Program-made: the position numbers and the translations under genes
Assembly (NCBI RefSeq): GCF_963855985.1
Contig: NC_087095.1
Span: 2,552,001-2,616,000, forward strand
From: Ostrinia nubilalis
Lineage: Eukaryota > Arthropoda > Insecta > Lepidoptera > Crambidae
DNA: 64,000 bases
Direction: 5' to 3'
Notes under the pieces: model-generated
Told to the model about the DNA's origin: nothing
What the model saw: the letters and a program-made list of their open reading frames with translations, nothing else
The model's database searches: none
In this document: positions 47,146-58,830 of the stretch, in pieces
How positions within the stretch are numbered: position 1 is the stretch's first letter
Layout: the number at the start of each line of letters is the position of its first letter

Positions 47146-48651
47146 TGTCCCATCCCCAGTTTTTCCCCACCCCCACTTTTTGCAAACTAAGCACAACACA
47201 TAAACATGACTCCACACTTGACCGCCACTTGGAACGGTCAGTGTGACGGACAAATGGGCACTCGACAGAAGTTGCTCGGAGATGTGGTGCGAATCACCAG
47301 TTTTGAGCGATTTATACATTATCAGCGGGTTAATAAGGCAGAATGACTTTACATCTGTACATCAGGATATTATGTACCTATAAATAAAAAAAACATTCCT
47401 TTAAGTTTTTGTTACCCAAGAATTAAGTAAGTAAAAACACAATATTAAGTTGTGAGCGTAAGCGCAATGGACACTAGACAGGCGTAGCGTAAAAACGATG
47501 CTTACGCATTTGGTACGCTTGGCGTACGCCTTCTTGCAGCTTACCTAAAAATCAATGTAACTCTGTCAACAGAGCGGCAGTGCTATTCCTTCCAAGCGTA
47601 AAAAGACACATACCTACGCGACTAGACACTATCTATGCCGCCGTGACGCTAAATGAAATGAATTTAATCAAAACCAAATACCGCCTAGTATAGTATTTAT
47701 TATCCTAATATTTCTTATCGTTTGGACCACGCCAAAACGGCGGAGCTCAACAACGATCGTTGTTCTGAGTGATTGACGGTACAACTGTTGTCGGGTATGT
47801 GAGTGCAAATGAGCTTTTTTGTGGACCGTACCTTGTTAGTGTGTTTTACGCCGGGAAGATCGCCACTCAGTAGTAACCCAATATTGGGATAAACCCTTTT
47901 GGCTGGATGTATTCTACCACAACTTACGTGATAGTTCTTGCGAACGTGTTTCTGTAGATTGAGAACATCGAAATCTAAATATACAGGGTGTTTCTTGTAA
48001 GGTGTCAAGCCGAAGGCAGGTGACAGGTGAGGGCTAGACCTATCGATTTCACCCCCATGTATGTTCTACGATTTTTCGTAGTTTAGAAGTTATCGTTAAT
48101 TTTGTGATTTTTTCAAATTTTATGACCAAGTAGGCTTTAAATTTTTTTATCTTTTTTTTGGGTTGACTTTTCTCAGATTTCTTTTTTTTGACAGATTTCC
48201 TATTAATTGCAGATGTTTGAAAAAAATAATCACCTTCCTATCCTTGATGCAAGATATAAAATTTTTGCTAGAAACATAAAAAATATGCTTTTAGCAGAAC
48301 ATTCTAAAATTTTCAACTTAAAAGTTTGAAAAAAAAAAGAACTTCCGTAGGTCCAAAATAATTTTAAAAACTGCGCAGTTTTCTGAACTTTCATAATAAC
48401 ACAAAAAAACATGTACTTGATAGGCCATTTTTATCTGTAATCGCTCCACTAAAGTGGTAAGTCGGAAATTCCGTTACATGTTTTTGACTTTCTTAGGACT
48501 AACTAATGTTTGGAATCCCCTAAGTTTACGTTACGTAGAACACATTTAGAGACAATAACTGAACAGAACATTTTTTTATCTTCTTTATTATTATTACGTA
48601 AAATCAGGTTAAGCTTAAAAATATTACAAGTAGATATTACAAGAAAATATT

Positions 48652-48671
48652 AGAAAGAAAGAAAGAAAGAA
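48652..48671 (+). repeat. (GAAA)n microsatellite
   Basis: Five units, followed by ATAACTTTATTTTGGCAACA, which looks like the reversed end of a retroelement. Confidence 0.8.
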
Positions 48672-49452
48672 AATAACTTTATTTTGGCAACAACAGATTC
48701 AGGCAACAAAGACATACACAAAAAAAAAACTAAGTTGCCAAAAAAGGTCACCCACTCAGTAATATCTTGACAGTCTGACCGCCAAGACGCTGATTTTCAG
48801 TGGGTATTAGTACCTAGTTAATTTTATCTCAGCAGTCTTGTTTTTGTAATGATTCCCAGATTGGTTTCGGTTTAGTTTAGAAATTAAACCCATCTTTCTG
48901 ATTGAGTAACAGATAAAGTAATACAGACGACAGCTTTTCAGAGTCTATACCTAAACTGCTCCTGAAAATCGCAGCAATATACTGAACATAAGAGCCAGAG
49001 TTGACCTAGATGTGCCTTCGCCTGCACAGTAAAGATGTCAGTTAACCGCTATGCGATATTATACCTAAAATTAACCCCGCTAATGATTCTGCCGATAATT
49101 GACTGCCTCATGCGCAGTGTTCAGTCATTTGTCATAGTCGCGAGCATTGATTTGTTCGTGTAGACCGATTAATCTAAGCCTTCGGAAAAGTAGTTAGTAA
49201 TCTGCCCTCGTACAACACCGAACAGCGGCAAATCATAGTTTTTGCGAAACTTTATAAGGAAACTTTGAGATTATAATAACATTGCTTAGGGACTGTAACA
49301 TAAATAGCAAAATGTGGTCACATATTATAGCGTAGAATAGTATAAAAAGTGACTATGTAACGAGTGTACGTCCTTGTAAGGGATTATAGTACAGGCCATT
49401 TGCAACAAATTGTTATATAACAACTTTCCCAAAAAGTCAACCATTTATGAGA

Positions 49453-49671
49453 TACTAGCTTTCCGGCCGCGGCTTCGCCCGCGTGGCATTTTGTCTGTCA
49501 CAGAAAAACTTTATCGCGCGCGTCCCTGTTTAAAAAAACGGGATAAAAACTATCCTATGTCCTTTCCTGGGTCTCAAACTATCTCTATGCCAAATTTCAT
49601 CAAAATCGGTTCAGTGGTTTAGGCGTGAAAGCAAGACAGACAGAGCTACTTTCGCATTTATAATATTAGTA
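49453..49671 (+). repeat. Family D repeat
   Basis: Complete copy, ACTAGCTTTCCGGCCGCGGC to TTTATAATATTAGTATA. The long-TIR element at 49674 is inserted at its very 3' end. Confidence 0.8.
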
Positions 49672-49673
49672 TA

Positions 49674-50298
49674 CAGGGTGGAAACGTTAAGTGATCTCAC
49701 TCGATTATTTCTAAACTATACAAGATATTGAAAAACTGGTTGCTGATCCTGAAAGTGCTTCACGAGCCCTTTTAAACGTTACCCATAATAGGTTACAGAA
49801 TAAACGGGATCTATCTGAAAATTCAATGTTTCCAGCTTCCATACTAAATGTATGCCAGACACAATATTAGAAGTGTAATTTTTTTTATTTAATAATAAAC
49901 TCTTTAAATAAACTCGTAAATAATTGTATTCTTATTTAAAATTATTCATGGAAAACATTGGTTTTAGGCTTTACTTGCTATAATATTGTCAAGAGATGAA
50001 TGTCATGACTGTGATAGTACTAAATGTATGGAAGAAGGAAACATTGAATTTTTGGATAGAGCTTGTGAAGCACTTTTAGAATAAAAAATCAGTTTTACGA
50101 TATCATTTGTGTAGTTTTTAAAATAATGTAACTTTACCAAATGTATGGATGCTGGAAACATTGAATTTTCGGATAGATCCAGTTTATTCTGTAACCTATT
50201 ATAAGCTCATGAAGCACTTTCAGGATCAGTAACTAGTTTATTGATATCTTGTATAGTTTAGAAATAAACGAGTGAGATCACTTATCGTTTCCACACTG
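49674..50298. mobile_element. 625-bp long-TIR element with TA flanks
   Basis: Arms of about 170 bp starting CAGGGTGGAAACGTTAAGTG and ending ATCGTTTCCACACTG, with TA on both sides (49672-49673, 50299-50300). The segment GGAAACATTGAATTTT..GGATAGA is repeated in the right half (50036 and 50155). No transposase frame; the end sequence and TA flanks suggest a non-autonomous Tc1/mariner-type element. Confidence 0.75.
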
Positions 50299-50299
50299 T

Positions 50300-51210
50300 A
50301 GTATATATTTTGATTTTAACATCTTTTGCTTTATCTACTTAGAAGCCATGTGCAAGTGCTGCCTTTTGGACAGTGCTTGGTGGTTTTGCTTCGTCTCTCT
50401 AATAAAATAAAAATGCTTCCTTATAATGCGACAATTCGATGTAAAAAAATAAGCGTCAAAAAACTATTTCACTGTTTTATTTAAATTCAGGGTAATTAGG
50501 CAAATTGGGGGACGGAGTTATTGGGTCGTCGTGACAGTTAGTTCGAGTGAGTCTACGCTATAATTAGAGGTACAAATTACAGGCTTCTATTTCTGCTAAA
50601 ATGTGATATGTAATTAACGTTTTCGATATTATTAGTTTGCTGTGTGAACCGAATTACACCTTTCGAGGTGTCTCTTTGACGTGGGTTTGAGATAAGTATT
50701 ATTATTCAAAATGTAGTAATTAATGGTACTTTAAATTTGATACCTGCTCATTACTTGAGAAATGTTATTTATATTTGATAAAGAATATGTGATAGCTGCA
50801 ACTTTAGAATAATTTGGGTATCTTATTCTTGCATTTAAAATAGTTACTCTAGAGTCTAGTAGTAGTAAACTAGTGCCACTTTAACATTATTTTCGAAACA
50901 AAGTATATATTTTCAAGTAAAGTTTTTGGGTCAAGGTAGTCATCTATGGCATTATCATAATAATTGCGTAATAATATGATTAGCATAATTATCTAATTGT
51001 ACCTACATAATTCTACAGTTTAATCAGTCCCAAGTGAGTCAAATTTAATTACCCTCATACATTAGATGGGTAAGCTAAGTTATGCTTGTATGATGAAAAA
51101 AGCGCTGCTAAGCTACACAACGGTACGCAACGTAGCGCTACGCGACACAACGCTACGGGACTCGTAGTAGGTCGTGTCGCCGTAGCGTAACCGCAAGTAG
51201 AGTATGTCGT
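50300..51210. other. No gene seen
   Basis: AT-rich to 51100; then CpG-rich CTACGC/CGTAGCG blocks (51120-51195) that pair with each other and may be part of a foldback. Confidence 0.5.
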
Positions 51211-51218
51211 TAATTTAT

Positions 51219-51363
51219 GCTTCATCAACCATACCAACGCGTTACAACGCGTGCAGATTACCATCACGGCGCGATCATAGTCCAATGACAGGTCGCGCGG
51301 ACTGTTATGGGTCGCGCGACCTGTCATTGGCCTATGATCTGCACGCGTTGGTGTGGTTGAAGC
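51219..51363. mobile_element. 145-bp foldback MITE
   Basis: GCTTCATCAACCATACCAAC..GCGTGCAGAT at left pairs with ATCTGCACGCGTTGG..GTTGAAGC; inner arms CCAATGACAGGTCGCGCG and CGCGCGACCTGTCATTGG pair exactly. Confidence 0.75.
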
Positions 51364-52364
51364 TTTAAGCGAGCTAGTCATAATAAGCTAGCCGAGTCGC
51401 GATTTATTCATTTTTCATATACATGACATTCGTGTTTTATATTATCAGTGCGGAGTTAGAAAAGATACAAGATACAGGATGTCAATTACAGTTGACAGTA
51501 CATCAGACTAAAATATTTTTATTGGAAAACAGCACTTCATTACAAATACTTAAGATGTCACAGAGTATATTATAGAGCCGTTATCTGCACAAGAGAGCTC
51601 TGTCACAAGTCTTCGTCCCAGACAGCATTCAGAACCGAGAGAGAACCGCAAAAGGGTGGCTATTTACGTTTAAGTCAGCAAATTACTTTGTATTTGTATA
51701 GAGCTAAGGCCCTCAGGGTCCGTCGTACTCGAGTTGAATCGCTGGTTTTAAAAAAATCTGAATGAAAACGAATTAAGAAATGCCTGTCGGCGGCTTGGAT
51801 CTGTGGATCTTATCTAGTTAAATAAGGATAAAAGTTACCTGAAATTGCTGGTTTTCTTTATTTTTAAAATAATATTTTCCACGTGTTCGTAAGTCCGTTT
51901 GAATAAATCTCACTGAGTTATTTACTTTAGAATTGTAGAAGAAATAATTTGTTAGTTCAAAACTTGATTACATTAAGGACGGTTAGAGATCTTTAATTCG
52001 TTGAATTTCTATTCTATTTTAAGTCATCATAGTTTTTTTAGTGTAATAAATATTATAGCCAGTCGACATATTCAAAGAAGTATCTAAAGGTTGTAGTGTT
52101 AAAGTTAGCTGGCTTTGTTGGTTTCAACGTTGTTCCATTGAAAAGTTTGCAGTGTTTCATTCTCCAGGCCTTAGTTTCTGAACTCATTTCTACAGCATAT
52201 TTGCTGTTACATACTTGTTCTTGAAATAGTGATTCCAATAGTTTCAATAGGTATACTTTTAAGTGCACACGACTCTATTTTTTTTCATAACTGCCAAGGA
52301 TAAAACTTATTGATAAGTAAGTAGGTACTACCTACTTACATATCTTACGTATCTCAATATACAC

Positions 52365-52572
52365 AAAGGTGACTGACTGACTGACTGATTGACTGACATA
52401 GTGATCTATCAACGCACAGCCCAAACCACTGGACGGATCGGGCAAAAATTTGGCATGCAGGTAGAATTGTTATGACGTAGGCTTCCGCTAAGAAAGGTTT
52501 TTACGAAACTCCACCCCTAAGAGGGTAAAACGGGTTCCACGTGTACGAAGTCGCGGGCCGTCGCTAGTGACA
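52365..52572 (-). repeat. Family E repeat
   Basis: (GACT)n at 52371-52397 followed by the reverse of the family sequence, ending GCGGGCCGTCGCTAGTG. Confidence 0.75.
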
Positions 52573-52716
52573 ACTAAATATAATAAGTATGTTGTATGAT
52601 TTCGCCTACAACCTTTGTTCTCGTTAAATGTGTTCGCCTTTCTGATGTCGGAATTTATAAATTTTCGCTAATTTCTTAGAAGACTATGCCCAAAGCTACG
52701 TAAACATAGAACCTAG

Positions 52717-52958
52717 GTATTATTAGAGGCCGGTAGATCATTTCTCATAAATAAAACACTGAATACTCAACTTTCACATTATATTGCCTTAATTTAAATA
52801 CAATTATTCATCACTTACTTAGTACACAGTCGTCTCCTCGCGTCCCCCTATTCTGACGTTTGATTCTCGTGTGTCATTGACATTACGTCAATGTCACTAT
52901 GACAGCAGCTCATTGGCTACATAACGATACCGTTATTTAAACGTTTTATATTTTTCAC
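52717..52958 (-). repeat. Dispersed repeat, empty copy
   Basis: Counterpart of 6496-6800, reading CATAAATAAAACACTGAA across the site that is occupied there. Confidence 0.75.
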
Positions 52959-53604
52959 AATTAACAGTATTTAATTAATGTGTTATGTAACTGGGCTTGC
53001 TTATATCTCGGATTAATAGAGACATAATATTAGTAATAAATGTTTTTCTTTCTTTCTTTCAAATAAATGCCTTAGCAAGGTCCGTACCATTCATTATACG
53101 GAACCCTCCTCGTATTTCCTTGAATTTTTCCAGATGTTTTGAGACTAAACAGAAGGTCCGGGCTTTGAAACTTGACTGTACACGACAGTAAATATCGCCC
53201 AGTTCCTATTAAACTTTGAAATGTACATAAAATAGGCGTGCACTTCTTTTTTGTTTGGCCGAGATATTCCTTGGTATTCCAGCGTGTTTTTCTTACGGTT
53301 GATCTTTGTTTGGTCTTATTTCGCTTGGGAAGACTTTGTAACTTGGTTAACCGTGTGTTTAGGGAAACGTTGTGTTGTGGCTTGAAAATAACGTATACGT
53401 ACTTGAAGTGAGAGAATACAGTAAGTTTAAAATAACTTTGTAAGTTTAACTACGTTAATGATGTTCAAGGTAGTTACTGTAGATAGTTTTATGTTATTTG
53501 TTTCAAGGCAAGCTTCAATTTCCATAAAATCAAAGCTCTTCTGGGTCAATAAAATTATAATTTGTGTCAAGATTTTTTAAAGTTTCAAGATCACCACATA
53601 GTAT

Positions 53605-53695
53605 AAAACAAAGTCGCAATCTTTAAAACTACGCAACAGATTTCGATGCGGTTAGAGTGATTCAAGAGAAAGGTTTATATCTATACATATAACAT
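53605..53695. repeat. Fragment related to 17478-17570
   Basis: ATAAAACAAAGTCGCAATCT, AAACTACGCAACAGATTTCG and TGATTCAAGAGAAAGGTTTA; the last block recurs at 28136-28160. Confidence 0.5.
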
Positions 53696-54258
53696 GCATA
53701 TTATTGAAGATAAAAGCCGGGAAATCACATTGCAACCGTGCGCAGCCACTTTTCTGTAACGTAATTATTTAATTTTACTTAAGATTATTGTTTTAATCAC
53801 TTCAGTCTTGCTTTTGAAACAAAATAGTGTTTCTTTTGTCAGTAACTACATTTACAAAAGTATTTTGTTCTTATTAACTCGACTTTAGTTACTGCTTACA
53901 CAAGAAAACAAGTTGCAAACTGGGTTGTACCTACTTATAACGAAACCGGAAACTAAAAGCTTTTATAACAAGTATTAAGCTCACTACTAACTGTTTTGCT
54001 ATTTACCTGCTAAATACGCTATTGTTTGCATTTTCTCAATGTTTAAGTGACTAATGAATTAACCAAGCTATCCATATTTTGTGTATTTTACTTATCCCTA
54101 ATTATAATTAAAAACAGATTCACTAACTAGGTGTAACTGAATAATTTTCAGACGACAGCACAGACTACATATTTTAACCGTAGGCGCCATACATGACATG
54201 ATATAGTCATAGTCATAGCACAGGTCATAGTCATTAATGTTTATTGCATCATGTTGGT

Positions 54259-54290
54259 ACCATGCCTATAAGGCACCATGCCTATAAGGC
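54259..54290 (+). repeat. 16-bp tandem duplication
   Basis: ACCATGCCTATAAGGC twice in succession without change. Confidence 0.9.
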
Positions 54291-54437
54291 CACTGGCTAG
54301 TCCAGGTACCTAGCTACCATTATTATACCCATGAATTGATATAATCAACCCCATCGGTGTACTCGCACGAACAACTTGTTTGTTTAAAATTTTGCATGTT
54401 CCATTCATTAATTTTATTTATTTATTTATTTAATTAA

Positions 54438-55023
54438 CACTAGAGTACACGCGCGGACTACTATAGTAGACCAGGGTAACATTTTACGCTATAACTTTTT
54501 GAAAACTTGCGCCAGAGAGCTGGCATTCCAGGAAAGCCTCGTTTACTAAATTTGTCAGTAAGCCAGTAAATCTTAGGTCGTTAGAGTCTGCGCACTTTTC
54601 TAAAATTGGCCGTCAAAACTGCGGGTCTAGTCAAAAGCCCGAAATCACTCGACAAAAAAATCATGAAAGACTTGTAACAAATGGATTTACACCGTGTACC
54701 AGGCAGTAGAAAGTCATGAATACTATGACAGATAAAAAACTAATCATATTTATTCAGTAAATTTTTTTTTGTTAAAATTGGTCTCAAAGTGCAATTTTGG
54801 TCCAAAACATTTACAACTTTTAAATCTGTTTATAATGTTTGATCCCAAATAGTTATATAAAAAAACTTTGATTATAAAATAACTATAATAAACACTTTTA
54901 TCATTTACATAGTAATTCTTTTCATAAATTGCTTATAAACTGATTTACAGTGATTTTAAATTGGCTTACCAGAGTAGGCCGCGCGTGTATTCGTGTAAAA
55001 AAAGGGGCGCGTGTACTGCAGTG
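54438..55023. mobile_element. piggyBac-like MITE just upstream of the phosphodiesterase leader exon
   Basis: Ends CACTAGAGTACACGCGC and (reversed) CACTGCAGTACACGCGC, 15 of 17 bases alike, flanked on both sides by TTAA (54434-54437, 55024-55027), the piggyBac target. A second inverted block (GCGCGG.CTAC) lies just inside each end. 586 bp, no transposase frame. Its right edge is 310 bp from the leader exon. Confidence 0.75.
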
Positions 55024-55332
55024 TTAATTCATCTCCTTTGTTTGACATTGTTCATTTTATCTGAGACAAAAGTAATTGTGTAATTAAAATACACTCAATT
55101 GCCGTACAGTCTCGACAACTCACGAGATTCAAGATCAACAAGTCTATTTAATTAAAAACAATTTATTTAAAAAAAAAAACATATAAATTGTTATCAGTAA
55201 TCAGCCAATTAGTATGGGGACCAAATTTTTTTGATACTGGATTTGTTCCTTTATGAAAGTTATTTTTGTTTGATCGCCCACCAGTGGGTCGCCCCGGAAC
55301 CTCTCAGTAATTCTTTCTGTCCTTGTCTACAG

Positions 55333-55400
55333 GAGGAGTTGAAGCGAGATGACTGCGCGGGGAGGTAGCAACGAGGGCTGTCACCATGTAACATTGTAAC
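55333..55400 (+). promoter_or_regulatory. 5' leader of the phosphodiesterase exon with two upstream ORFs
   Basis: A pyrimidine-rich acceptor, tttctgtccttgtctacag, ends at 55332, so this leader most likely begins at 55333 and is spliced to an upstream untranslated exon. It holds a 16-codon upstream ORF (ATG at 55349, TAA at 55397-55399) whose stop ends one base before the main ATG. Inside it, in another frame, lies a minimal ATG-TAA (55386-55391) in a good context (caccATGt). Such arrangements usually lower translation or favour reinitiation; that effect here is inference. Confidence 0.5.
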
Positions 55401-55470
55401 ATGAATCTGGGCAGCGTCATCGTTTACATCACAGCCCTGCTCTGGCTGCACCTCACTGACGCGAAACTTG
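55401..55470 (+). CDS. Acid sphingomyelinase-like phosphodiesterase (SMPDL3 type), coding exon 1
   Basis: First coding exon, 23 codons plus one base, ending at a consensus donor (CTTG|gtaagt), so the intron is phase 1. It encodes a signal peptide: short polar start (MNLGS), hydrophobic core VIVYITALLWLHL, and a likely cleavage site after TDA. Members of this family are secreted or lysosomal metallophosphoesterases, which fits. The start is fixed by an in-frame TAA twelve bases upstream (55389-55391) and by the signal peptide beginning directly at this ATG. Exon 2 follows after a 445-bp intron and joins in frame to give AKL-GYFWHITD. The assignment of this exon depends mainly on exon 2; the splice junctions themselves are strong. 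The rest of the gene is outside the window. Confidence 0.75.
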
Positions 55471-55915
55471 GTAAGTTTATTCTTTGTAAATTATTTATCA
55501 TCTGAGTCTCATCATGCTCACCCAAACTTATATTTTATAAGTAACTCTAGTCCGTAAGTCTGTTAACCCCTGAACTGATGTAGACGAATTATTCCGTTAT
55601 ACATATTTAATCCGGTTAAATGCCGATAAAATAGCTAGTTTTAAATAGGTATTAAAGAAACTATGTATATCTGTCGGTTACCTTTTCACGCCTAAATTGT
55701 TAAACCAGTTTTAGTGAATTTGTAAAAATAATTTTACTATGAGTCGTTCGCCACAGAAGCGCTATGCCATGCTAAACCATCAAACCCCGAGCGGTAACAA
55801 TTGATTTCTATTGTGTCTCGATTCGCAGGGTTTGAAGGGATAAAAATTAGCTATTGCCTAGCATTTAAGTCTTAGTTCATAAAAATGCACACAATAACCT
55901 ATTATTTTCTTCCAG
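55471..55915 (+). other. Intron 1 of the phosphodiesterase gene
   Basis: Consensus gtaagt ... ttttcttccag boundaries, 445 bp, AT-rich. It contains a degraded piece of the dispersed repeat family D at about 55668-55725 (ctgtcggttaccttttcacgcctaaa). Nothing else is recognised. Confidence 0.65.
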
Positions 55916-55981
55916 GTTACTTTTGGCACATCACGGACTTCCACTATGACCCGTTCCACAATTCGCCGGAACTGCACAGAG
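55916..55981 (+). CDS. Acid sphingomyelinase-like phosphodiesterase (SMPDL3 type), coding exon 2
   Basis: Sixty-six bases between a good acceptor (attattttcttccag) and donor (AGAG|gtgagt), phase 1 at both ends. With the last base of exon 1 it reads GYFWHITDFHYDPFHN and continues to HRG. The block FWH-[IV]-[TS]-D-x-H-x-D marks the start of the catalytic domain of SMPDL3A/B-like proteins; the DxH pair (here D31 and H33 of the precursor) supplies metal ligands of the calcineurin-like phosphoesterase fold. Known relatives cleave phosphodiester or phosphoanhydride bonds in nucleotides or lipids outside the cell or in lysosomes; the substrate here cannot be told. The catalytic domain is only begun: the remaining several hundred residues must be encoded beyond position 64000. 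No later exon was found in the 8 kb of intron that follows. Acid sphingomyelinase proper is less likely because it carries a saposin domain before this motif and a different flanking sequence. Confidence 0.8.
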
Positions 55982-56303
55982 GTGAGTACCTATTTATTAG
56001 ACCATAATATGATTTTCAGTAACTTTCTCTTCATTTGTGCCAAATTCTGTGGAGATCTCTTTGTGAAATGTTGTAACGATATAATGCTTTGTTACCCTTG
56101 CAATTTAATAGATATACGAACACACAAGCTTTGCCTCTTTATAATATTAGTATAGATTATTTAATTACTTATATATCTATTTACTTATATGTCTATTTAA
56201 TTCTACTTCTCACATATAACACTAACTCAAGTAACATTATTTAAGTAACATTTAACGTCATTTCAACGAGTCTGTTTTCATTATTGTATTTAGACAGAGC
56301 GGT

Positions 56304-56488
56304 CAGTGTGCCTACCATGAGTTTACGTTAGGTGTGCTCGCTAGCGAGTACGTCAAAAAAATCTATGAAGATTTAATTTCCTGAAAGTAGCCGCTAGGTG
56401 CGCTGCGCAATATGTCATACATTTAATGTCATTTTTTTACGCAGTCGCTAGCGAACACACCTAACGTAAACTCATGGTAAGCACACTG
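56304..56488. mobile_element. MITE with CAGTGTGCTTACCATGAG ends, second copy
   Basis: Same direction as the copy at 43185 and similar throughout; lies in intron 2 of the phosphodiesterase gene. Confidence 0.75.
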
Positions 56489-57349
56489 ATCCTAACACAA
56501 GTTGATAAAACTTAAAAGGATTAGATCCAAAACTTTGTTATGTGACTTGTTTGTATGAATAAAATATTTTGTATTTTTTTTTTTTGTATTTGTATTTGTT
56601 ATGTAGGTATTTCACAGCACAACACAATTTATATCTTAGGTTTCGCAAAACATCATTTTATTACCACTACATTAATGTCACAGTGCTTAGTTTGATATTT
56701 GGTAGTCTGTACTTTTAAGCATACCTACTTACATAAATTAATAAGATAAACATATAACACAATGTCATAAATGTAAAAGCTGTAAATCCATTCTTTCAAC
56801 GATTATTAAATCCTTGCAAAATGCACACTCTGGTGAAAAAGAAGCCTTTTGTAAAGAAATTTCATGCTAAATGTAAATTTTGACATAAAATCATGCTTCA
56901 TTCCATGAAACGCACATATTCAATATGCCAGAGAGAGATATTAATTCTGTAAATTTCAGTAGGTTAATGTAAAGTAATACAGCCAAAACCGTTATTGGTT
57001 GCCCGCCAATCAGCGCTTATTTTTAATTACGGTGCTGAATTTCATCTCAATCCATTAAGCGTTATTACGTTGAGAGCGAGCGATGTATTAAATAATCAAA
57101 TTAATTAGTTAAATACCCGTGATTATCCTATTTACTTAATTATCTATTCGTGATAAGGGTCCGAACTAAACTACAACATTTCGGCACTGACCTTCGAATA
57201 AAATTATTAGTTTATACTTGTTAATCGAGTTTAATTCAATTTTGAATCATTAATACCTTAGTTTGTACTGAACCATTAGCCATCTGGTTCTAGCAGAGTA
57301 CAATAAAAACACCCCTTCTCTTTCCGTAGATTACGTAAGAAATGACTAA

Positions 57350-57495
57350 CGCTCGTATTCACAAACGATGCTTGCTTAGGTAAAGCAGCAAATCGAACGC
57401 ACAGCGTTGAATAGAGCTATATGATTGGTTCGTGTGGCACCTTGTGCATCCACGCGCACTGTCAGACCACATAGTAATGTTTGTGAATACGGACC
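57350..57495. mobile_element. Family C MITE
   Basis: Ends CGCTCGTATTCACAAACGAT and GTTTGTGAATACGGAC; inside intron 2 of the phosphodiesterase gene. Confidence 0.75.
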
Positions 57496-57528
57496 TAAGA
57501 GAGATATATATATATATTTTTTTAAAGA

Positions 57529-57564
57529 TTATTAGTAATTTGTTATTACACAAATTACTAATAA
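57529..57564. repeat. 14-bp inverted repeat
   Basis: TTATTAGTAATTTG and its exact reverse complement around TTATTACA, next to an (AT)n run. Confidence 0.8.
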
Positions 57565-58415
57565 GAGAGATATATGCGAACATCAGGCGTCCCAAGTCCC
57601 GTCTAGCCAGCGTGGGGAGTGTAGACCAAATCCGTTTGCTTCTGGTAAATTAGAGAAGGTCATCCGTCTGTAGTGGAGACTGATGACGATGAAGATAATA
57701 GTGATTGTGGTTTGGACATTCTAAAACATGCCAAAACATAACCGGCATTATGTAAAGTATCTTAGCATAAATAGCAACCATGAAACTTTTGCACGAGCTA
57801 TACTATAATTTTGGAGCACGTTATACTCGCGCAAGATCAACTAAATAATGTTTCAACCTTAGTTCCAGCCAACTTTGTCTTCATTTGCCAGCTGCATGGT
57901 TATTTACCGTATTAATACGACACATACGACCGTGTTGCATAAACCCATTTTCGCTGCATTGAGATTCACTAGTGTATTTAGCTATAATGTAAATGTTAAC
58001 AGTAGGTTGACTTCATATTTTCAGACGTATTTCTTGCACGAAAAACGGACGATGGATTAGAATTTATTGTGTTTATTTTGGGAAATTGTGCTTAGGGCTC
58101 GTTCATCATCATTTTAGCCATAAGACTCGTTTGGATCGATATTTCACTGGACATTTGAGTGAACGTTAATATTAAAAGATGTTATGCCTTCAACGTACGA
58201 ACGTTAATATAAGAACGCAAAAACGGGATATACCTATCCGTGGGAACTAGCCCTTAGTTCAGGATTAGATGGCGAATAGGAAGACACAGCTAGATATTTT
58301 TTCTCTAGAGACTGATAGATAACTCATAGCTTTCGCTTGATATAGTAATACAAAAACTTGCTCTATCTAAATATTTCTCGAAATTTCAAATAATTGGGCT
58401 TATGTGATCCCACTG

Positions 58416-58503
58416 TTCGTTACAGCCAAATGACTTCCACTGCTGGACAAAGGCCTCCCCCAATGATTTCCACAACGACCGGTCCTACGCTGCCCGCATC
58501 AAG
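58416..58503 (-). mobile_element. Short family A 3' end abutting a family F repeat
   Basis: Reverse of the QQWTSFG region up to the MRAA codons. It ends exactly where a family F repeat starts (58504), so one was probably inserted at the edge of the other. Confidence 0.7.
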
Positions 58504-58660
58504 AAAAACTCATTTATTTATGCAAGTAAGCTTTTAAAAAGCACTTTTCCACGTCCCAGTATTAACCCTACCACTGCTTCGGGACAATAAATGGGCCAGT
58601 GCTGAGAAGAAGCAACGCAAGAAACTTAGTCACTATTGTCAGTCTCTTTTTCAATTTCAT
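58504..58660 (+). repeat. Family F repeat
   Basis: All blocks present; starts AAAAACTCATTTATTTATGC directly after a family A fragment. Confidence 0.75.
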
Positions 58661-58679
58661 AGCTTTTCGTTTGATAGAG

Positions 58680-58830
58680 TAGGGGAGAGCGGGGCTGAAA
58701 GTGCCGCGGGTAAATTGTTCCGGCAAATATCTCACCAACAGAAAGAATTAGATATGTGATCGTATTATGTAGCATGTGGCCAACAGTTAGGCATTATGCG
58801 ACATAATACGATACGCTCCGCTCTCCCATA
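58680..58830. mobile_element. MITE with GGGAGAGCGGGGC ends
   Basis: Left GGGGAGAGCGGGGCTGAAAG, right CGCTCCGCTCTCCCA; internal inverted CGTATTATGT blocks. Confidence 0.65.

Larger units (their letters stand above)
46180..49450. other. No gene seen
   Basis: Overlapping opposed frames of 78-79 codons at 46456-46737, the CTCF-like site, a worn foldback at about 47460-47650 (GGACACTAGACAGGCGTAGC / GCGACTAGACACTATCTATG), and at 47985 the start ACAGGGTGTTTCTTGTAAGG, common at MITE ends, without a matching right end. Confidence 0.45.
52960..54430. other. No gene seen
   Basis: AT-rich; (CTTT)n at 53046-53061, the repeat fragment at 53605 and the tandem duplication at 54259. Confidence 0.5.
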
